The position numbers and the translations under genes are program-made. A stretch of DNA of 64,000 nucleotides from Lacimicrobium alkaliphilum (GTDB taxonomy: Bacteria; Pseudomonadota; Gammaproteobacteria; Enterobacterales; Alteromonadaceae): assembly GCF_001466725.1 (NCBI RefSeq), contig NZ_CP013650.1, forward strand, positions 248,001-312,000, given 5' to 3'. Each line of letters starts with the position of its first letter. Positions within the stretch are counted from its first letter, which is position 1. Shown here piece after piece: positions 52,101 to 60,723 of the stretch. The notes below the pieces were generated by a model. It made no database searches and had not been told where the DNA came from. It saw nothing but the letters and a program-made list of their open reading frames with translations.

Positions 52101-52298
52101 GTCAGGCCAGCTAAACGCCGGTAATTTCTGCATCACCTCATTAATACTCAGACTGGCCTTTTTGTCATAGAGGACACGAAACTGGCCTTTCAGTGATTGT
52201 ACTTTGTCACCGTCGATCAGTTGCAGACTGGCCTGAGCGCTGACCTGCAACGACAACAGACATAAGCAACAGCCGAGTAACAGCCTGAAAAGGGGCAT
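49161..52298 (-). CDS. 7TM-DISM hybrid sensor histidine kinase with receiver and Hpt domains
   Basis: The protein has 1045 residues. It has a signal peptide, an extracytoplasmic DISMED2-type domain (about 25-160, FSWPDSQNPNFGFGDEAIWLHTSF), seven membrane helices (about 180-385), a coiled linker, and HisKA with His436 in MSHEIRTPLNA. HATPase follows (NLISNAIKFT, EDTGIGIKAEDRHRLF, GTGLGLAI), then a degenerate receiver-like region, a receiver with Asp848 in LILMDVQMPG, and a C-terminal Hpt with His980 in HKLHGSCCYTG. This is a complete internal phosphorelay of the BarA-like type. No cognate DNA-binding regulator is adjacent, so output is through a distant regulator. Confidence 0.92.
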   Translation of the reverse strand: MPLFRLLLGCCLCLLSLQVSAQASLQLIDGDKVQSLKGQFRVLYDKKASLSINEVMQKLPAFSWPDSQNPNFGFGDEAIWLHTSFSNVSQESMWVMDLGYAQNDRVDFYLIADSQVIAQSVQGKQHNQQFRFPTLEAELPFATRLDLFIRIQSSGEVRLAPVELMSKPVHSRILTLDSLIWGAFYGALLILLLYNLTLFVSLRDPSLLAYAAYISSVLLWQFVWGGHLQQYTQAAVAPWLNQHVDLLFIAVALCAGLFTLVFLNGPRTAPRTTKLIYASLSALVILGLLSLTDALAPVWQSNLVYLTSILAICSFLYAGYESYANHFKPARYFIFAWSILLASALVGMLGLMGIFPSNTFTTYCFQMGVFIEVFLFSLALMEKSQNKLSSSVDTVTEDLRNNIEIIEEQNARLDIARKQAVQASKIKSQFLANMSHEIRTPLNAILGFSQELAQTPLPPQKQQHLRIINSSANSLLNIINDVLDFSKIEAGKLQISNDPFSPVELLEELTDMMARSAQAKNLEFICDLSPLPQKLIGDASRIRQVLTNLISNAIKFTRQGHVRLAVSGEDKSNGLYELTFVIEDTGIGIKAEDRHRLFSAFSQLDAAINREYQGTGLGLAISQELIKLMHGNIELQSELGQGSEFTVRLRVNKLSYRLSLNLNEHWQDKAVLIYDSYPPSRRAAAKLLQTMGARITSVDSLEYLTTCSQPFDYFVFSCVEEDKHYCQLQMQALDDINAGQKILLECSQRPFRHPDKERVFDYQITRPLTPNKLTGLLEPAPLLQPDRFKGKLDSLPKARILAVDDMEINLSLLSTWLKNSVIELSLSFSGQDAVNRCEKEAFDLILMDVQMPGLDGLAATRLIRKLQLNQGTPIVAVTAHAFREEKEKLLASGMDDYLPKPIDFDDLINLIKRWCKPAEELQEATLDWNMALQRANGDEKSAYQLLEAFIQQLPDFKEQISGAVARQDDPELYQLIHKLHGSCCYTGVPALKHLCEETENLLKQDRKQDAITRLMFLDEACDQLIDEATAFLQQHWLQYNSNWTK

Positions 52299-52511
52299 AG
52301 AGCTTCCGCTTGGATTATTTTTAATCTCTATTTAACCATTGTCCCATTGGGGATACCAATGCTAAGTTGTTTGTCTTGCATTAGCTAAATGCAGGATGCC
52401 TGAAAAGAAGCAATCCGGTAAGCTTGCACAATAAACAACAAGAATGATCAATCCGGTTGGTATTAACCTGATTTAACAACATCTGATTTCACAATAAGAA
52501 AATTTGCACCT

Positions 52512-54812
52512 ATGAGTCATGAAATCACTATCAGCGCTGAGGGTGTTGAACAACTTCCCCTGAGACACTTTACTGAAGACGCCTACCTGAATTATTCCAT
52601 GTACGTGATCATGGACAGGGCATTGCCGCATATCGGTGACGGCTTAAAACCCGTTCAGCGGCGTATTATCTATGCCATGTCGGATTTGGGCTTAAGTGCT
52701 AATGCCAAGTACAAGAAATCTGCCCGTACTGTCGGTGATGTATTGGGTAAGTTCCACCCCCATGGCGACTCAGCCTGTTATGAAGCCATGGTGTTAATGG
52801 CACAACCCTTTACCTACCGCTACCCGCTGGTGGACGGCCAGGGTAACTGGGGTGCACCGGACGATCCTAAATCCTTTGCCGCGATGCGTTATACCGAAGC
52901 GCGGTTATCCCGTTTCAGTGAAGTACTGCTCAGTGAACTGGGGCAGGGTACGGTTGACTGGCAGCCGAATTTTGATGGCACACTGAAAGAGCCTAAGGTG
53001 TTGCCGGCTCGCCTGCCGCATATTCTGGTTAACGGTATTACCGGGATTGCAGTGGGGATGGCCACCGATATTCCGCCCCATAATGTACGCGAACTGGCCC
53101 ATGCCTGTGCTCACCTGCTGGACAACAATAAGGCAGAGCTGGCCGATTTGATGCAGTTTGTAAAAGGGCCGGACTATCCCACAGAAGCTGAAATTATTAC
53201 CCCCCGCGAAGACCTGATTAAGATTTATGAAACCGGTCGCGGCTCGATTAAATCCCGTGCCGTTTATACGGAAGAAAGTGGCGAAATCGTGATTACCGCG
53301 TTGCCCCATCAGGCTTCCGGTGCCAAAGTACTGGAACAGATAGCGGCGCAAATGCAGACCAAGAAGTTGCCCATGGTCAGTGATTTGCGCGATGAGTCGG
53401 ATCATGAAAATCCGACCCGTCTGGTGATCACTCCCCGCTCCAACCGGGTCGATATCGAACAACTGATGCAGCATCTGTTTGCCACCACAGATCTGGAGAA
53501 AAACTATCGCGCCAACCTGAATATGATTGGTCTGGATGGCCGGCCCCAGGTCAAGGATCTGCGCACCATTTTATCTGAATGGCTGGTGTTCAGACGTGAA
53601 ACTGTGGTGCGCCGTCTGCAATACCGGCTGGATAAGGTACTTGCAAGACTGCATATTCTTGAAGGTTTGCTGATCGCCTTTCTGAATATCGACGAAGTGA
53701 TCCATATCATCCGCACTGAGGATAAGCCTAAACCGGTGCTGATGGAGCGTTTTGGTCTGACCGATACCCAGGCTGAAGCCATTCTCGAATTAAAACTGCG
53801 TCACCTGGCCCGTCTCGAAGAGATTAAGATCCGTGGCGAGCAGGATGAGCTCAGCGCCGAACGGGATAAGCTGGAAGCGCTGCTGGGCTCAGACAGAAAG
53901 CTCAAAACACTGATTAAGAAAGAGATCCTGGCCGATGCACAGACCTATGGTGATGACAGACGTTCACCTCTGGTAGAGCGCGGAGAAGCCAAAGCCCTGT
54001 CGGAAAAACAACTGGTACCCTCCGAGGCGGTGACCATAGTCTTGTCTGAAAAAGGCTGGGCCCGTTGTGCCAAAGGTCATGATGTGGATGCTGCCGGACT
54101 CAGTTACAAAGCCGGCGATAATTACCTGGCGGATGCCCGTGGTCGCAGTAATCAGCCGGCGGTGTTTATTGACTCCTCCGGCCGTGCCTTTGCCTGTGAT
54201 GCCCATACTCTGCCTTCGGCCCGCAGTCAGGGTGAGCCGTTGACCGGTCGTTTCAACATTGTCGCCGGTGAGAATGTAGAGCATGTGGTGATGGGTAATG
54301 AAGAGGATAAATTCCTGATTGCCTCCGACGCCGGCTATGGTTTTATCGGAAAATTTGCTGATATGGTCAGCAAGAATAAAAACGGTAAGGCGTATCTGAG
54401 CCTGCCCACGGCGGCTAAGGCTTTATCCCCGCAACGGGTCAGAAATCCCGATACGGACTGGTGTCTGGCCATCTCCAATGAAGGCCGGATGCTGATGTTC
54501 CCGCTCAAAGACCTGCCTACACTGGGTAAAGGCAAGGGCAATAAAATCATCAGTATCAGCTCGGCTAAAGCCAAAACCCGCGAGGAATATGTCAAGGTGC
54601 TGGCAGTGGTACCCGATGGTGCGCAGGTGAAGATTGTTGCCGGTAAACGGGGCATGAGCCTGAGTCAGGAAGATCTCGCTCATTTCCGTGGCGAGCGCGG
54701 ACGCCGGGGCCATAAATTGCCGCGGGGCTTACAGCGGGTGGATGATGTGGAAGTGTTATTGCCACAGCAACCGGAGCCTGAAACAGACACCGATCCCGAG
54801 CTGCCGGATTAA
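52512..54812 (+). CDS. parC: DNA topoisomerase IV subunit A
   Basis: The protein has 766 residues, close to E. coli ParC (752). It cuts and religates DNA to unlink replicated chromosomes, together with ParE, which is not in the window. [17 protein letters not shown], the quinolone-determining region [12 protein letters not shown] (Ser87 and Glu91, the sensitive-type residues) and the active-site tyrosine (about residue 127) in [10 protein letters not shown] are all present. The C-terminal beta-pinwheel domain is shown by repeats ending in GRGNK-like and KRGMSLSQ segments. It has its own promoter region and is followed by repeats instead of a partner gene. Confidence 0.96.
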   Translation: MSHEITISAEGVEQLPLRHFTEDAYLNYSMYVIMDRALPHIGDGLKPVQRRIIYAMSDLGLSANAKYKKSARTVGDVLGKFHPHGDSACYEAMVLMAQPFTYRYPLVDGQGNWGAPDDPKSFAAMRYTEARLSRFSEVLLSELGQGTVDWQPNFDGTLKEPKVLPARLPHILVNGITGIAVGMATDIPPHNVRELAHACAHLLDNNKAELADLMQFVKGPDYPTEAEIITPREDLIKIYETGRGSIKSRAVYTEESGEIVITALPHQASGAKVLEQIAAQMQTKKLPMVSDLRDESDHENPTRLVITPRSNRVDIEQLMQHLFATTDLEKNYRANLNMIGLDGRPQVKDLRTILSEWLVFRRETVVRRLQYRLDKVLARLHILEGLLIAFLNIDEVIHIIRTEDKPKPVLMERFGLTDTQAEAILELKLRHLARLEEIKIRGEQDELSAERDKLEALLGSDRKLKTLIKKEILADAQTYGDDRRSPLVERGEAKALSEKQLVPSEAVTIVLSEKGWARCAKGHDVDAAGLSYKAGDNYLADARGRSNQPAVFIDSSGRAFACDAHTLPSARSQGEPLTGRFNIVAGENVEHVVMGNEEDKFLIASDAGYGFIGKFADMVSKNKNGKAYLSLPTAAKALSPQRVRNPDTDWCLAISNEGRMLMFPLKDLPTLGKGKGNKIISISSAKAKTREEYVKVLAVVPDGAQVKIVAGKRGMSLSQEDLAHFRGERGRRGHKLPRGLQRVDDVEVLLPQQPEPETDTDPELPD

Positions 54813-55249
54813 GAAAGTTGTCAGCGATCAGCTGTCAGTGGTCAGAAAAAACAGGGCCCAAATTTATTGGGCTAACGGCGTTAAGCCCGGCGCTGTTGGT
54901 CGAATACATCCAGCAGGCAGAGAAAACACAGGTCTAAAATAATACTCACCGCGGAGCCGCTGAGTTCGCAGAGATTTAATGGGTCAGATCCTGTTTTCTC
55001 TGCGCCTTTGCGTCTCTGCGAGAGAAAAACAGAACAAGACCACGAAAATCACTAAAGACACTAAAAGGGTTAATAATACTGTTCGTGTAGCCCGGATGCA
55101 GCGAAACGGAATCCGGGCGACCAATAACTTTGTTCTCACCACAGAGACGCGCTGAGTTCAGAAAGCTAATACATCCAATCCTCTGCGTTGGAACAGCTTT
55201 TTATTCATAATTCATAATTCATCACTCATCACTCATAACTCAGCCCTAA
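54813..55249. repeat. Intergenic repeats after parC
   Basis: This 437-bp gap has no gene. It holds a GCCCAAATTTATTGGGC-like palindrome near 54856, a REP-like element (GTAGCCCGGATGCAGCG, 55088-55104, with the arm ATCCGGG at 55111-55117) that is the reverse complement of elements at about 8938 and 9270, and a tandem heptamer array near its end. A short stretch (CTCTGCG...TCTCTGCG) near 55000 is also repeated. Confidence 0.6.
55203..55244. repeat. Six tandem 7-bp repeats
   Basis: The units are ATTCATA, ATTCATA, ATTCATC, ACTCATC, ACTCATA and ACTCAGC, with no gaps. They end 5 bp from the stop codon of the Hpt-HD-GYP gene. Such short arrays can vary in number by replication slippage. Confidence 0.7.
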
Positions 55250-56398
55250 TCACTCTCCCTGCCTTAACAGCAGGTTGGCCATGGCCTTGTTAAATACCTT
55301 AATCCAGTGCGGGCAGAACTGGCTGTCGGCGACTTTGTTGATTTCCATTACGGCCCGTTTCTTGGGGCGTTTATGATGGCCCTGGTGAGCCCGCGAATGG
55401 GTCAGCGCATCGAAGGTATCGATGATGGCCAGCAACTTGGCTCCTTCACAGATATCCTCGCCTTTAATTCCAAGGGGATAACCTGAGCCGTCCATGCGTT
55501 CGTGATGCTGAATCACGATTCTGCGTGCCTCGTTCCACTGATCAAGATGTTCGAGCAGACGGGCACTCTTGTAAACATGGGAGCGCATCAGGTTAAATTC
55601 GTTCTGCTCCAGCGGCTCGACCTTGTGCAGCACCCTCAGCGGCATAAATGCCATACCGAAATCGTGTACATAGCAGGCCACCGCCAGCTGGTTCGGCTCT
55701 ACCGGACTACCGCGCATTTTATTCAGAAACAGCGCCAGACGGGCAATACGGTCTCCCCGTCCCTGCCAGTATTTGGAGCGGCGCTCGACCGGCTCCATCA
55801 GTTCGCGGAAAAACAGAATATCCTTATGTTCGGCATCTTCGGTATCGGCGGTCAGGCCGATATGGCTGAGGGCCTGTTCTGCGCTTTGTTGTGCCGACTC
55901 CTCCGCCGCTTCACTCTTAGGCGCCGCATCCAGAGAAGGATCCAGCAACAGCACCGATTCGGTCAGCAGCTTTTCGTGCTCCGGACCGTTCTCAGGCTTG
56001 ATCCGGGAGAGTTGCTTGGCCAGCAATTTGTACAGCTCGGCATCATATTTAGCCTGACCCGCCTGGCTGCAGGCTTCGACAAAGAGTTTGACTCTGTCCA
56101 TGGTCAGCAGTACCAGGTCACTCATGGTGCTGGTGTATTTAATCTGTCCTTTACGCAGGTAATCGAGCAGATCTTCAACGTGCTGCAGCAGCGGGATCAT
56201 GGGTGTGAAGTTCACCAGTCCCAAGTCGCCTTTAATGGTATGTATCGAACGAAACAGGGCCCGCTGCAGCTCATTATCCTCAGGCTGAAGCTCCAGCTCC
56301 ATCAGGGTTTGTTCGCTGGCTTCATAGAGTTCGTTAATTTCTTCGAGCAGGTCGGTTAGAATGTCATCATCAAGATCTTCGGGTCGAAAACTTTGCAT
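55250..56398 (-). CDS. Hpt-HD-GYP fusion protein (probable c-di-GMP phosphodiesterase)
   Basis: The protein has 382 residues. The N-terminal Hpt domain (about 1-110) has His53 in LFRSIHTIKGDLGLVNF. An acidic, Ala/Ser/Gln-rich linker (about 150-190) leads to a C-terminal HD-GYP domain: YVHDFGMAFMPLRVLHK, then RIVIQHHERMDGSGYPLGIKGEDICEGAKLLAIIDTFDALT. The metal-binding HD and the HHExxDGSGYP signature are kept, so it is probably active against cyclic di-GMP. Output control by an Hpt domain in place of a receiver is unusual. No kinase gene is adjacent. Confidence 0.85.
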   Translation of the reverse strand: MQSFRPEDLDDDILTDLLEEINELYEASEQTLMELELQPEDNELQRALFRSIHTIKGDLGLVNFTPMIPLLQHVEDLLDYLRKGQIKYTSTMSDLVLLTMDRVKLFVEACSQAGQAKYDAELYKLLAKQLSRIKPENGPEHEKLLTESVLLLDPSLDAAPKSEAAEESAQQSAEQALSHIGLTADTEDAEHKDILFFRELMEPVERRSKYWQGRGDRIARLALFLNKMRGSPVEPNQLAVACYVHDFGMAFMPLRVLHKVEPLEQNEFNLMRSHVYKSARLLEHLDQWNEARRIVIQHHERMDGSGYPLGIKGEDICEGAKLLAIIDTFDALTHSRAHQGHHKRPKKRAVMEINKVADSQFCPHWIKVFNKAMANLLLRQGE

Positions 56399-56552
56399 TA
56401 ATACTGCTGCCTCGTTGAAAAAGTATCGTTTGATTATCGGCCGGTAATAATTAAATCATAGCAAGTGAGGTTGATCGCCTCTCAGTTTAGCAGAATTGTG
56501 GGACTGATCAGATATCCTGTCGACCTAAAGTCTGTATACTTTGCCGCCATGA

Positions 56553-57302
56553 ATGACACAATGGAAGCCTGAATTGTTAGCCCTGATCCGCGTACCCCTT
56601 TTGCTGCTTTACTTTATCCTGCTGAATCTTGTTTTGTTACTGATGTGTATACTGCGGCCTTTTCATCGCAACAATGTGCATTACAGTGCCAGAGCCTACG
56701 GCAGTATCGCCTGGTTACTGGGGGTTAAGGTGATAGTCAGAGTATCGGATAAGCTGGATCCCGGTAAGCCCGTGGTCTACATCGGCAATCATCAGAACAG
56801 CTATGATCTGATCACTATTTGCTCTGCTACACAGCCGGGTACCGTCACGGTAGGCAAAAAGAGTCTGGCCTGGGTGCCCCTGATGGGTCAGTTATACTGG
56901 CTGTCCGGCAATATTCTTATCGATCGCAATGATTCCGGTAAAGCCAGCAATACAGTAAAGCAAACGATTAAAAAAATCCGTGAGCGGCGCACCTCAGTCT
57001 GGTTGTTTCCGGAGGGCACGCGCAGTTATGGTCGCGGCCTGCTGCCCTTTAAAAGCGGCGCTTTTCTGATTGCCCGGGGCACCAGGGAGCCGGTATCCAT
57101 GATTTGTGCCAGCAACCTGCACAATAAGATCCGCCTTAATCGCTGGAACAATGGGGTGGTGCTGGTGGAGGTTACCGAGCCTGTTGAGCTGGATAAGTCA
57201 CGGAGTGTTAAACAGTGGAGTGATTACTTTCATCAGCAAATGCAGGCAAAGATCACACAGCTGGACAAAGAAGTGTCAGAGCTGGAAGCTGCTCAGCGAT
57301 AA
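56553..57302 (+). CDS. plsC: 1-Acyl-sn-glycerol-3-phosphate acyltransferase
   Basis: The protein has 249 residues. A hydrophobic N-terminal segment (VPLLLLYFILLNLVLLLMCIL) anchors it to the inner membrane. The catalytic HX4D box is in IGNHQNSYDLI; FPEGTRS and PFKSGAFLIA are the other acyltransferase blocks. It makes phosphatidic acid from lysophosphatidic acid in phospholipid synthesis. The common E. coli neighbour parC lies nearby (about 1.7 kb upstream), a remnant of the parC-plsC linkage seen in many gammaproteobacteria. Confidence 0.92.
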   Translation: MTQWKPELLALIRVPLLLLYFILLNLVLLLMCILRPFHRNNVHYSARAYGSIAWLLGVKVIVRVSDKLDPGKPVVYIGNHQNSYDLITICSATQPGTVTVGKKSLAWVPLMGQLYWLSGNILIDRNDSGKASNTVKQTIKKIRERRTSVWLFPEGTRSYGRGLLPFKSGAFLIARGTREPVSMICASNLHNKIRLNRWNNGVVLVEVTEPVELDKSRSVKQWSDYFHQQMQAKITQLDKEVSELEAAQR

Positions 57303-57388
57303 CACCAAACCGGATTGGTATAAAATCCCATTGGTATTCAGTATAAAGCAGACTACACTGCGGCTAAATTGATGTTGAGAATTTGATT

Positions 57389-57736
57389 ATGAATCCAGAA
57401 CACAGCCAATGGTATGATTTTAATCAGGAAACGATCCAGGCTCTGCTTGATGATGGCTCAAGTGCCAGCGAGCCTCATTCAATCGAATATCACTTTGCCA
57501 GTGACAATTTTGACCGCCTGGAAAAAGCCGCTGTGGATGCGTTTAAAGCTGGTTTTGAAGTGGGAGATGCCGAAGAGCTGATCCTCGATGACGGCGGTAC
57601 CCTGTTCTGTTTCGATGCCGTGATCGAAAGGCCGCTGGAGCTGGAACAGATTAATCAGGATACCGAAACCCTGCTGGCCATCGCCGACAAACATCAGGTT
57701 CATTACGATGGCTGGGGCACGTATTTTGTAGAATAG
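57389..57736 (+). CDS. rraB: Ribonuclease E inhibitor RraB
   Basis: The protein has 115 residues. It matches the E. coli protein in the order of segments: LLDDGSSASEPHSIEYHFASDNFDRLEKAAVDAFKAGF, EELILDDGGTLFCFDAV and the closing HYDGWGTYFVE. The acidic C-terminal tail of the E. coli protein is missing. RraB binds the RNase E degradosome and changes its action on selected RNAs. I chose the ATG at 57389; a TTG two codons upstream is less likely. Confidence 0.85.
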   Translation: MNPEHSQWYDFNQETIQALLDDGSSASEPHSIEYHFASDNFDRLEKAAVDAFKAGFEVGDAEELILDDGGTLFCFDAVIERPLELEQINQDTETLLAIADKHQVHYDGWGTYFVE

Positions 57737-57771
57737 TGCCCGCCACCAGAAGGTCTCTGGTTGAGACGCTA

Positions 57772-57957
57772 TCAGTGGACGCCAGAAACCTGCTGCGCCA
57801 TCTTCACCTCCTCCATCTGTTCGGGAGATGGTTGGTTCTGTGCCTGATTCAGCAACTCAGCCATTTCATCCATAATATCCAGAAACCGCATTAACTGCTT
57901 CTGATTTAAGGTAGTGGAGAAGGATTCGATACTGTTGATTAAGGCGCGCTGGCTCAT
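57772..57957 (-). CDS. Small hypothetical protein
   Basis: The protein has 61 residues, is helical and has no signal peptide. Segments are LINSIESFSTTLNQKQLMRFLDIMDEMAELLNQAQ and a Gln/Glu-rich tail. GGGAG lies just before the ATG at 57957, so translation is plausible. It precedes nothing in the same direction except intergenic DNA. Function not recognised. Confidence 0.45.
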   Translation of the reverse strand: MSQRALINSIESFSTTLNQKQLMRFLDIMDEMAELLNQAQNQPSPEQMEEVKMAQQVSGVH

Positions 57958-58027
57958 TGGCTCTCCCGGTGTCAAAAAATTGTGTTGTTGATTGTCACCG
58001 GGGTGTTATTCAATTGCTGTGCCACCT

Positions 58028-58240
58028 TCAACTACTATTGTCGTTGTTATCTTCTGTTTCAGCTGGCTGAATTTCGGTAACCACTTTCTGCACCAGTTTG
58101 ACTCTGCCGTGGCGAACCAAAGCCTCTCTGAGCACATATTCAATTTGCGCATTCACGCTGCGCAGTTCGTCATCGGCCCAGCGCTGCATGGCGGCCAGTA
58201 CGTCGGCGTTGATTCTCAGAGGGTAGGCTTTCTTAGACAA
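58028..58240 (-). CDS. Ribbon-helix-helix (Arc-family) DNA-binding protein
   Basis: The protein has 70 residues. The first 45 (KAYPLRINADVLAAMQRWADDELRSVNAQIEYVLREAL) form a strand followed by two helices, as in Arc/MetJ/CopG repressors. The C-terminal tail is acidic (EDNNDNSS). The start is TTG, supported by GGAG 6 bases upstream; there is no in-frame ATG before the domain. It is the last gene of the SPFH-DUF4177-RHH operon. The promoter of that operon carries two TGATATCA sites one helical turn apart, which fits autoregulation by this protein. Confidence 0.8.
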   Translation of the reverse strand: MSKKAYPLRINADVLAAMQRWADDELRSVNAQIEYVLREALVRHGRVKLVQKVVTEIQPAETEDNNDNSS

Positions 58241-58250
58241 GATAACTCCG

Positions 58251-58451
58251 TTATTTATGGCGTTTCAAAACGGCAACAGCTTCAGCGCCTGATAAACCTG
58301 TTGCCTTGCCGGGTAAGTTACAGTTAACCAGCTCCCAGCTCTGCCGTCCGGCCTCATTAATCAGGCTTTCAAAACCACTGAAGTCTGGCTTCAAACCCAG
58401 GAAGCCTTTCGGGGAAGGCTTGCAGGTAATGACTTTATATTCCCATTGCAT
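58251..58451 (-). CDS. DUF4177 family protein
   Basis: The protein has 66 residues. The start WEYKVITCKPS and the later INEAGRQSWELVNCNLPG are the marks of DUF4177, a small alpha/beta protein of unknown function often found near SPFH or membrane proteins. It lies 9 bp after the SPFH gene and 10 bp before the RHH gene, all in one direction. AGGA precedes the ATG. Confidence 0.75.
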   Translation of the reverse strand: MQWEYKVITCKPSPKGFLGLKPDFSGFESLINEAGRQSWELVNCNLPGKATGLSGAEAVAVLKRHK

Positions 58452-58460
58452 ATGCTTTTC

Positions 58461-59312
58461 CTAGTACAGGCTACCAGCGTTAATGACCGGCTGGGTGTGT
58501 TTATCGCCACACAACACCACTAACAAGTTACTGACCATGGCGGCTTTGCGCTCTTCATCCAGCTCCACCACGTTCTGGGCCTTGAGTTGCTCCAGTGCCA
58601 TCTCCACCATACCCACGGCACCTTCTACAATCCGGGTGCGGGCAGCCACAATAGCAGAGGCTTGCTGGCGTTGCAGCATGGCACTGGCTATTTCCGGGGC
58701 ATAGGCCAGATGGCTGATCCGGGCTTCATGAACCGTGACCCCCGCCTTATCGAGCCGGTCCTGAATTTCCTTTTTCAGGCTGTCGGAAATTGTCTGTGGG
58801 TGGCTGCGCAGGGCAATGCCTTCATCTTCCTGCGGATCGTAAGGATAGCTGCTTGCCATATTGCGCAGCGCCGATTCGCTCTGGATACTGACAAAACTCT
58901 CGTAGTCGTCCACTTCGAACACCGCTTCGGCGCTGTCCGTCACAGACCAGACCACGATGGTGGCAATTTCTACCGGGTTGCCCTGATTATCATTGACCTT
59001 GATCTTGCCGCTTTCGAAATTGCGGATACGCAGGGAGATATTCTTGCGCATAAAAAAAGGTATGGTCCATCTCAGACCATTGGTCTTAACCGTACCCACA
59101 TAGGCGCCGAACAGGGTCATAACCTTAGCCTGATTGGGTTGCACCATAAAAAAACCGGCCAGACAGCCGAGTGCCAGTGCCAGTATGATCAGACTCACTA
59201 ATACGGATGCGCTCCAGATCGGATTAAGGTTTAGAGCTGAGATGGGGATCACTACCGCCAGAATCAGTGCCATCAGGTAGCCATTTAAAGAAAATCCGGT
59301 TTTCTCGTTCAT
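58461..59312 (-). CDS. SPFH/Band-7 domain membrane protein
   Basis: The protein has 283 residues with two hydrophobic segments near the N-terminus ([40 protein letters not shown]). The SPFH domain follows ([85 protein letters not shown]). A helical region near the C-terminus ([29 protein letters not shown]) would support oligomer rings. Such proteins organise membrane microdomains or bind proteases. It opens the operon with DUF4177 and RHH genes. Confidence 0.9.
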   Translation of the reverse strand: MNEKTGFSLNGYLMALILAVVIPISALNLNPIWSASVLVSLIILALALGCLAGFFMVQPNQAKVMTLFGAYVGTVKTNGLRWTIPFFMRKNISLRIRNFESGKIKVNDNQGNPVEIATIVVWSVTDSAEAVFEVDDYESFVSIQSESALRNMASSYPYDPQEDEGIALRSHPQTISDSLKKEIQDRLDKAGVTVHEARISHLAYAPEIASAMLQRQQASAIVAARTRIVEGAVGMVEMALEQLKAQNVVELDEERKAAMVSNLLVVLCGDKHTQPVINAGSLY

Positions 59313-59328
59313 TGCAGTTACTCTAGTA

Positions 59329-59347
59329 TGATATCAAAGTGATATCA
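59329..59347 (-). promoter_or_regulatory. Tandem TGATATCA operator upstream of the SPFH operon
   Basis: Two identical palindromes, TGATATCA (59329-59336) and TGATATCA (59340-59347), have centres 11 bp apart, one turn of the helix. They lie 16 bp before the SPFH start codon. Ribbon-helix-helix repressors typically bind adjacent short palindromes with this spacing, and an RHH protein is the third gene of this operon. Confidence 0.6.
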
Positions 59348-59438
59348 CTGTAGCTGTGTTTTTATAGCCGGTCAAATTATTAAGCGGAAATATTCAGCTA
59401 TACTGGCAGACTGATTTTGCTTTAGCGGGATAAAACTA

Positions 59439-59996
59439 ATGTTGCGACAAGCCACTGTAATGTTGCTTTGTATCGGGCTGATGGCCTGCACCTCCACACA
59501 GCATAAAACGCTGCAAGAAAGGCGTGCCGAGGTGCAGAAAATGCGCACTCAGACTATCGCTGCAATCGAAAAAAAACAGCCTGACATCCGTACTAAAATA
59601 AGCTCAGCCCCCGGGTATGCCGTTTTCAGCAATGCCAATGTCAATCTTATTTTTGCCAGTTTCTCAGGCGGTTACGGAGTGGCCAGAGACAACAGTAATG
59701 GCCGGGATATCTATATGAAAATGGGTGAGGCTGGCGTGGGATTCGGGCTTGGCGCGAAAGACTTCCGGGCCATTTTTGTGTTCAAGAGCCGCCCCGCCTT
59801 TGATCGTTTTATCGAGCATGGCTGGATGGTGGGCGCCCACGCCGATGCGGCGGCCAAGAGCAGTGATAAAGGCGGTGCAACAGGTGGTGAAGTTATGGCC
59901 GATGATGTGGAGATCTATCAGTTAACCGAATCGGGCCTTGCCTTGCAGGCGACCATCAAGGGGACTAAATACTGGAAGGATGACGAGCTTAACTGA
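59439..59996 (+). CDS. SYLF-domain lipoprotein
   Basis: The protein has 185 residues with a lipoprotein signal (VMLLCIGLMAC, lipobox LMAC). The mature part has a SYLF/YSC84-like domain: APGYAVFSNANVNLIFASFSGGYGVARDN, GEAGVGFGLGAKDFRAIFVFKSRPAFDRFIEHGW and the alanine/glycine-rich KSSDKGGATGGEVM. The family binds lipids in eukaryotes; bacterial members are envelope proteins of unknown role. It is transcribed away from the SPFH operon, with 126 bp between them. Confidence 0.82.
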   Translation: MLRQATVMLLCIGLMACTSTQHKTLQERRAEVQKMRTQTIAAIEKKQPDIRTKISSAPGYAVFSNANVNLIFASFSGGYGVARDNSNGRDIYMKMGEAGVGFGLGAKDFRAIFVFKSRPAFDRFIEHGWMVGAHADAAAKSSDKGGATGGEVMADDVEIYQLTESGLALQATIKGTKYWKDDELN

Positions 59997-60107
59997 GCTG
60001 GCTGTGATTCTGATACGCGGTCCGGTCTCTGGGTAGAACCACTTTCCCGCATAAACAGATCGGTGCCTGTACTCAGGACGTTTTTCTTCTTGGGGGATGT
60101 AACGGCA

Positions 60108-60132
60108 CAGGGCTGCCGGGCAGGCAGCCCTG
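60108..60132. terminator. Strong hairpin between convergent genes
   Basis: CAGGGCTGCC-gggca-GGCAGCCCTG is a perfect 10-bp stem between the SYLF and host-attachment genes. T tracts are poor on both sides, so it may act as a weak two-way terminator. Confidence 0.45.
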
Positions 60133-60141
60133 CTGAACAAC

Positions 60142-60594
60142 CTAGACCGGTCTCTCTGCCTCTTTCATGTACTTCAGCAAATCCTCATTGCTGGCATTGA
60201 TCAGATCCTTGTTGACCGTAGTGCGGACCAGCTTTTCGGTTTGTTTGTCGATTTTCTTGCGCAATGCCCCCAGAAATTGTGGCTCTGCGATGATGTTAAA
60301 GTGATAGGTCTTGCCTGCCCTGCGTTTTTCATCGAGTTTTTTCGCCACCCGCGAGGCAAATTCGTTCAAATCATGGGCTGTCTGATCCGCCCCGGTCATG
60401 GCATCGACGCCCTGTACTCTGTTGCTTGGGGCAGAAATGGCGCCGGGCCGGTCTGTGACCAGATCCTGTTCCTGCTCCTTACCCCGGGGATTTTCCAGAC
60501 TTTCCACTTCTGACATGGAACTGGCATAGTCCTTCAGCTCAAAGATTTTTGCTTTGTTGCGATTTGCGACGACCAGATAGGAGTGTCCGATCAT
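60142..60594 (-). CDS. Host-attachment family protein
   Basis: The protein has 150 residues. It begins with SYLVVANRNKAKIFEL, the usual opening of the family named for Agrobacterium attachment to host cells. ADQTAHDLNEFASRVAKKLDEKRRAG and FNIIAEPQFLGALRKKIDKQTEKLVRTTVNKDLINAS are typical core segments, related to the baeRF/eRF1 domain 2 fold. Free-living bacteria carry it too; the actual function is unclear, possibly in ribosome rescue or stress. AGGAGG stands before the ATG. Confidence 0.8.
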   Translation of the reverse strand: MIGHSYLVVANRNKAKIFELKDYASSMSEVESLENPRGKEQEQDLVTDRPGAISAPSNRVQGVDAMTGADQTAHDLNEFASRVAKKLDEKRRAGKTYHFNIIAEPQFLGALRKKIDKQTEKLVRTTVNKDLINASNEDLLKYMKEAERPV

Positions 60595-60723
60595 TTTATC
60601 CTCCTTTTTTATTCAGACTCTCTAATAGTCTAGTCACCGCAGGTGAGGATTGCAGAAAGAGGAGGGTAATTATTTAATCTGATCAGCATGGCAAAGCACA
60701 GCCGCCAGCACTTTAAAATCTGG

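Noticed and set aside
55203..55244. CRISPR array
   Set aside because: The units are only 7 bp with no spacers; no CRISPR repeat-spacer pattern or cas gene is present anywhere in the window.
56534..56541. TGTATACT upstream of plsC as a GntR site
   Set aside because: There is no paired site at 20 bp, plsC is a housekeeping gene, and another TGTATACTG occurs inside the plsC coding sequence by chance.
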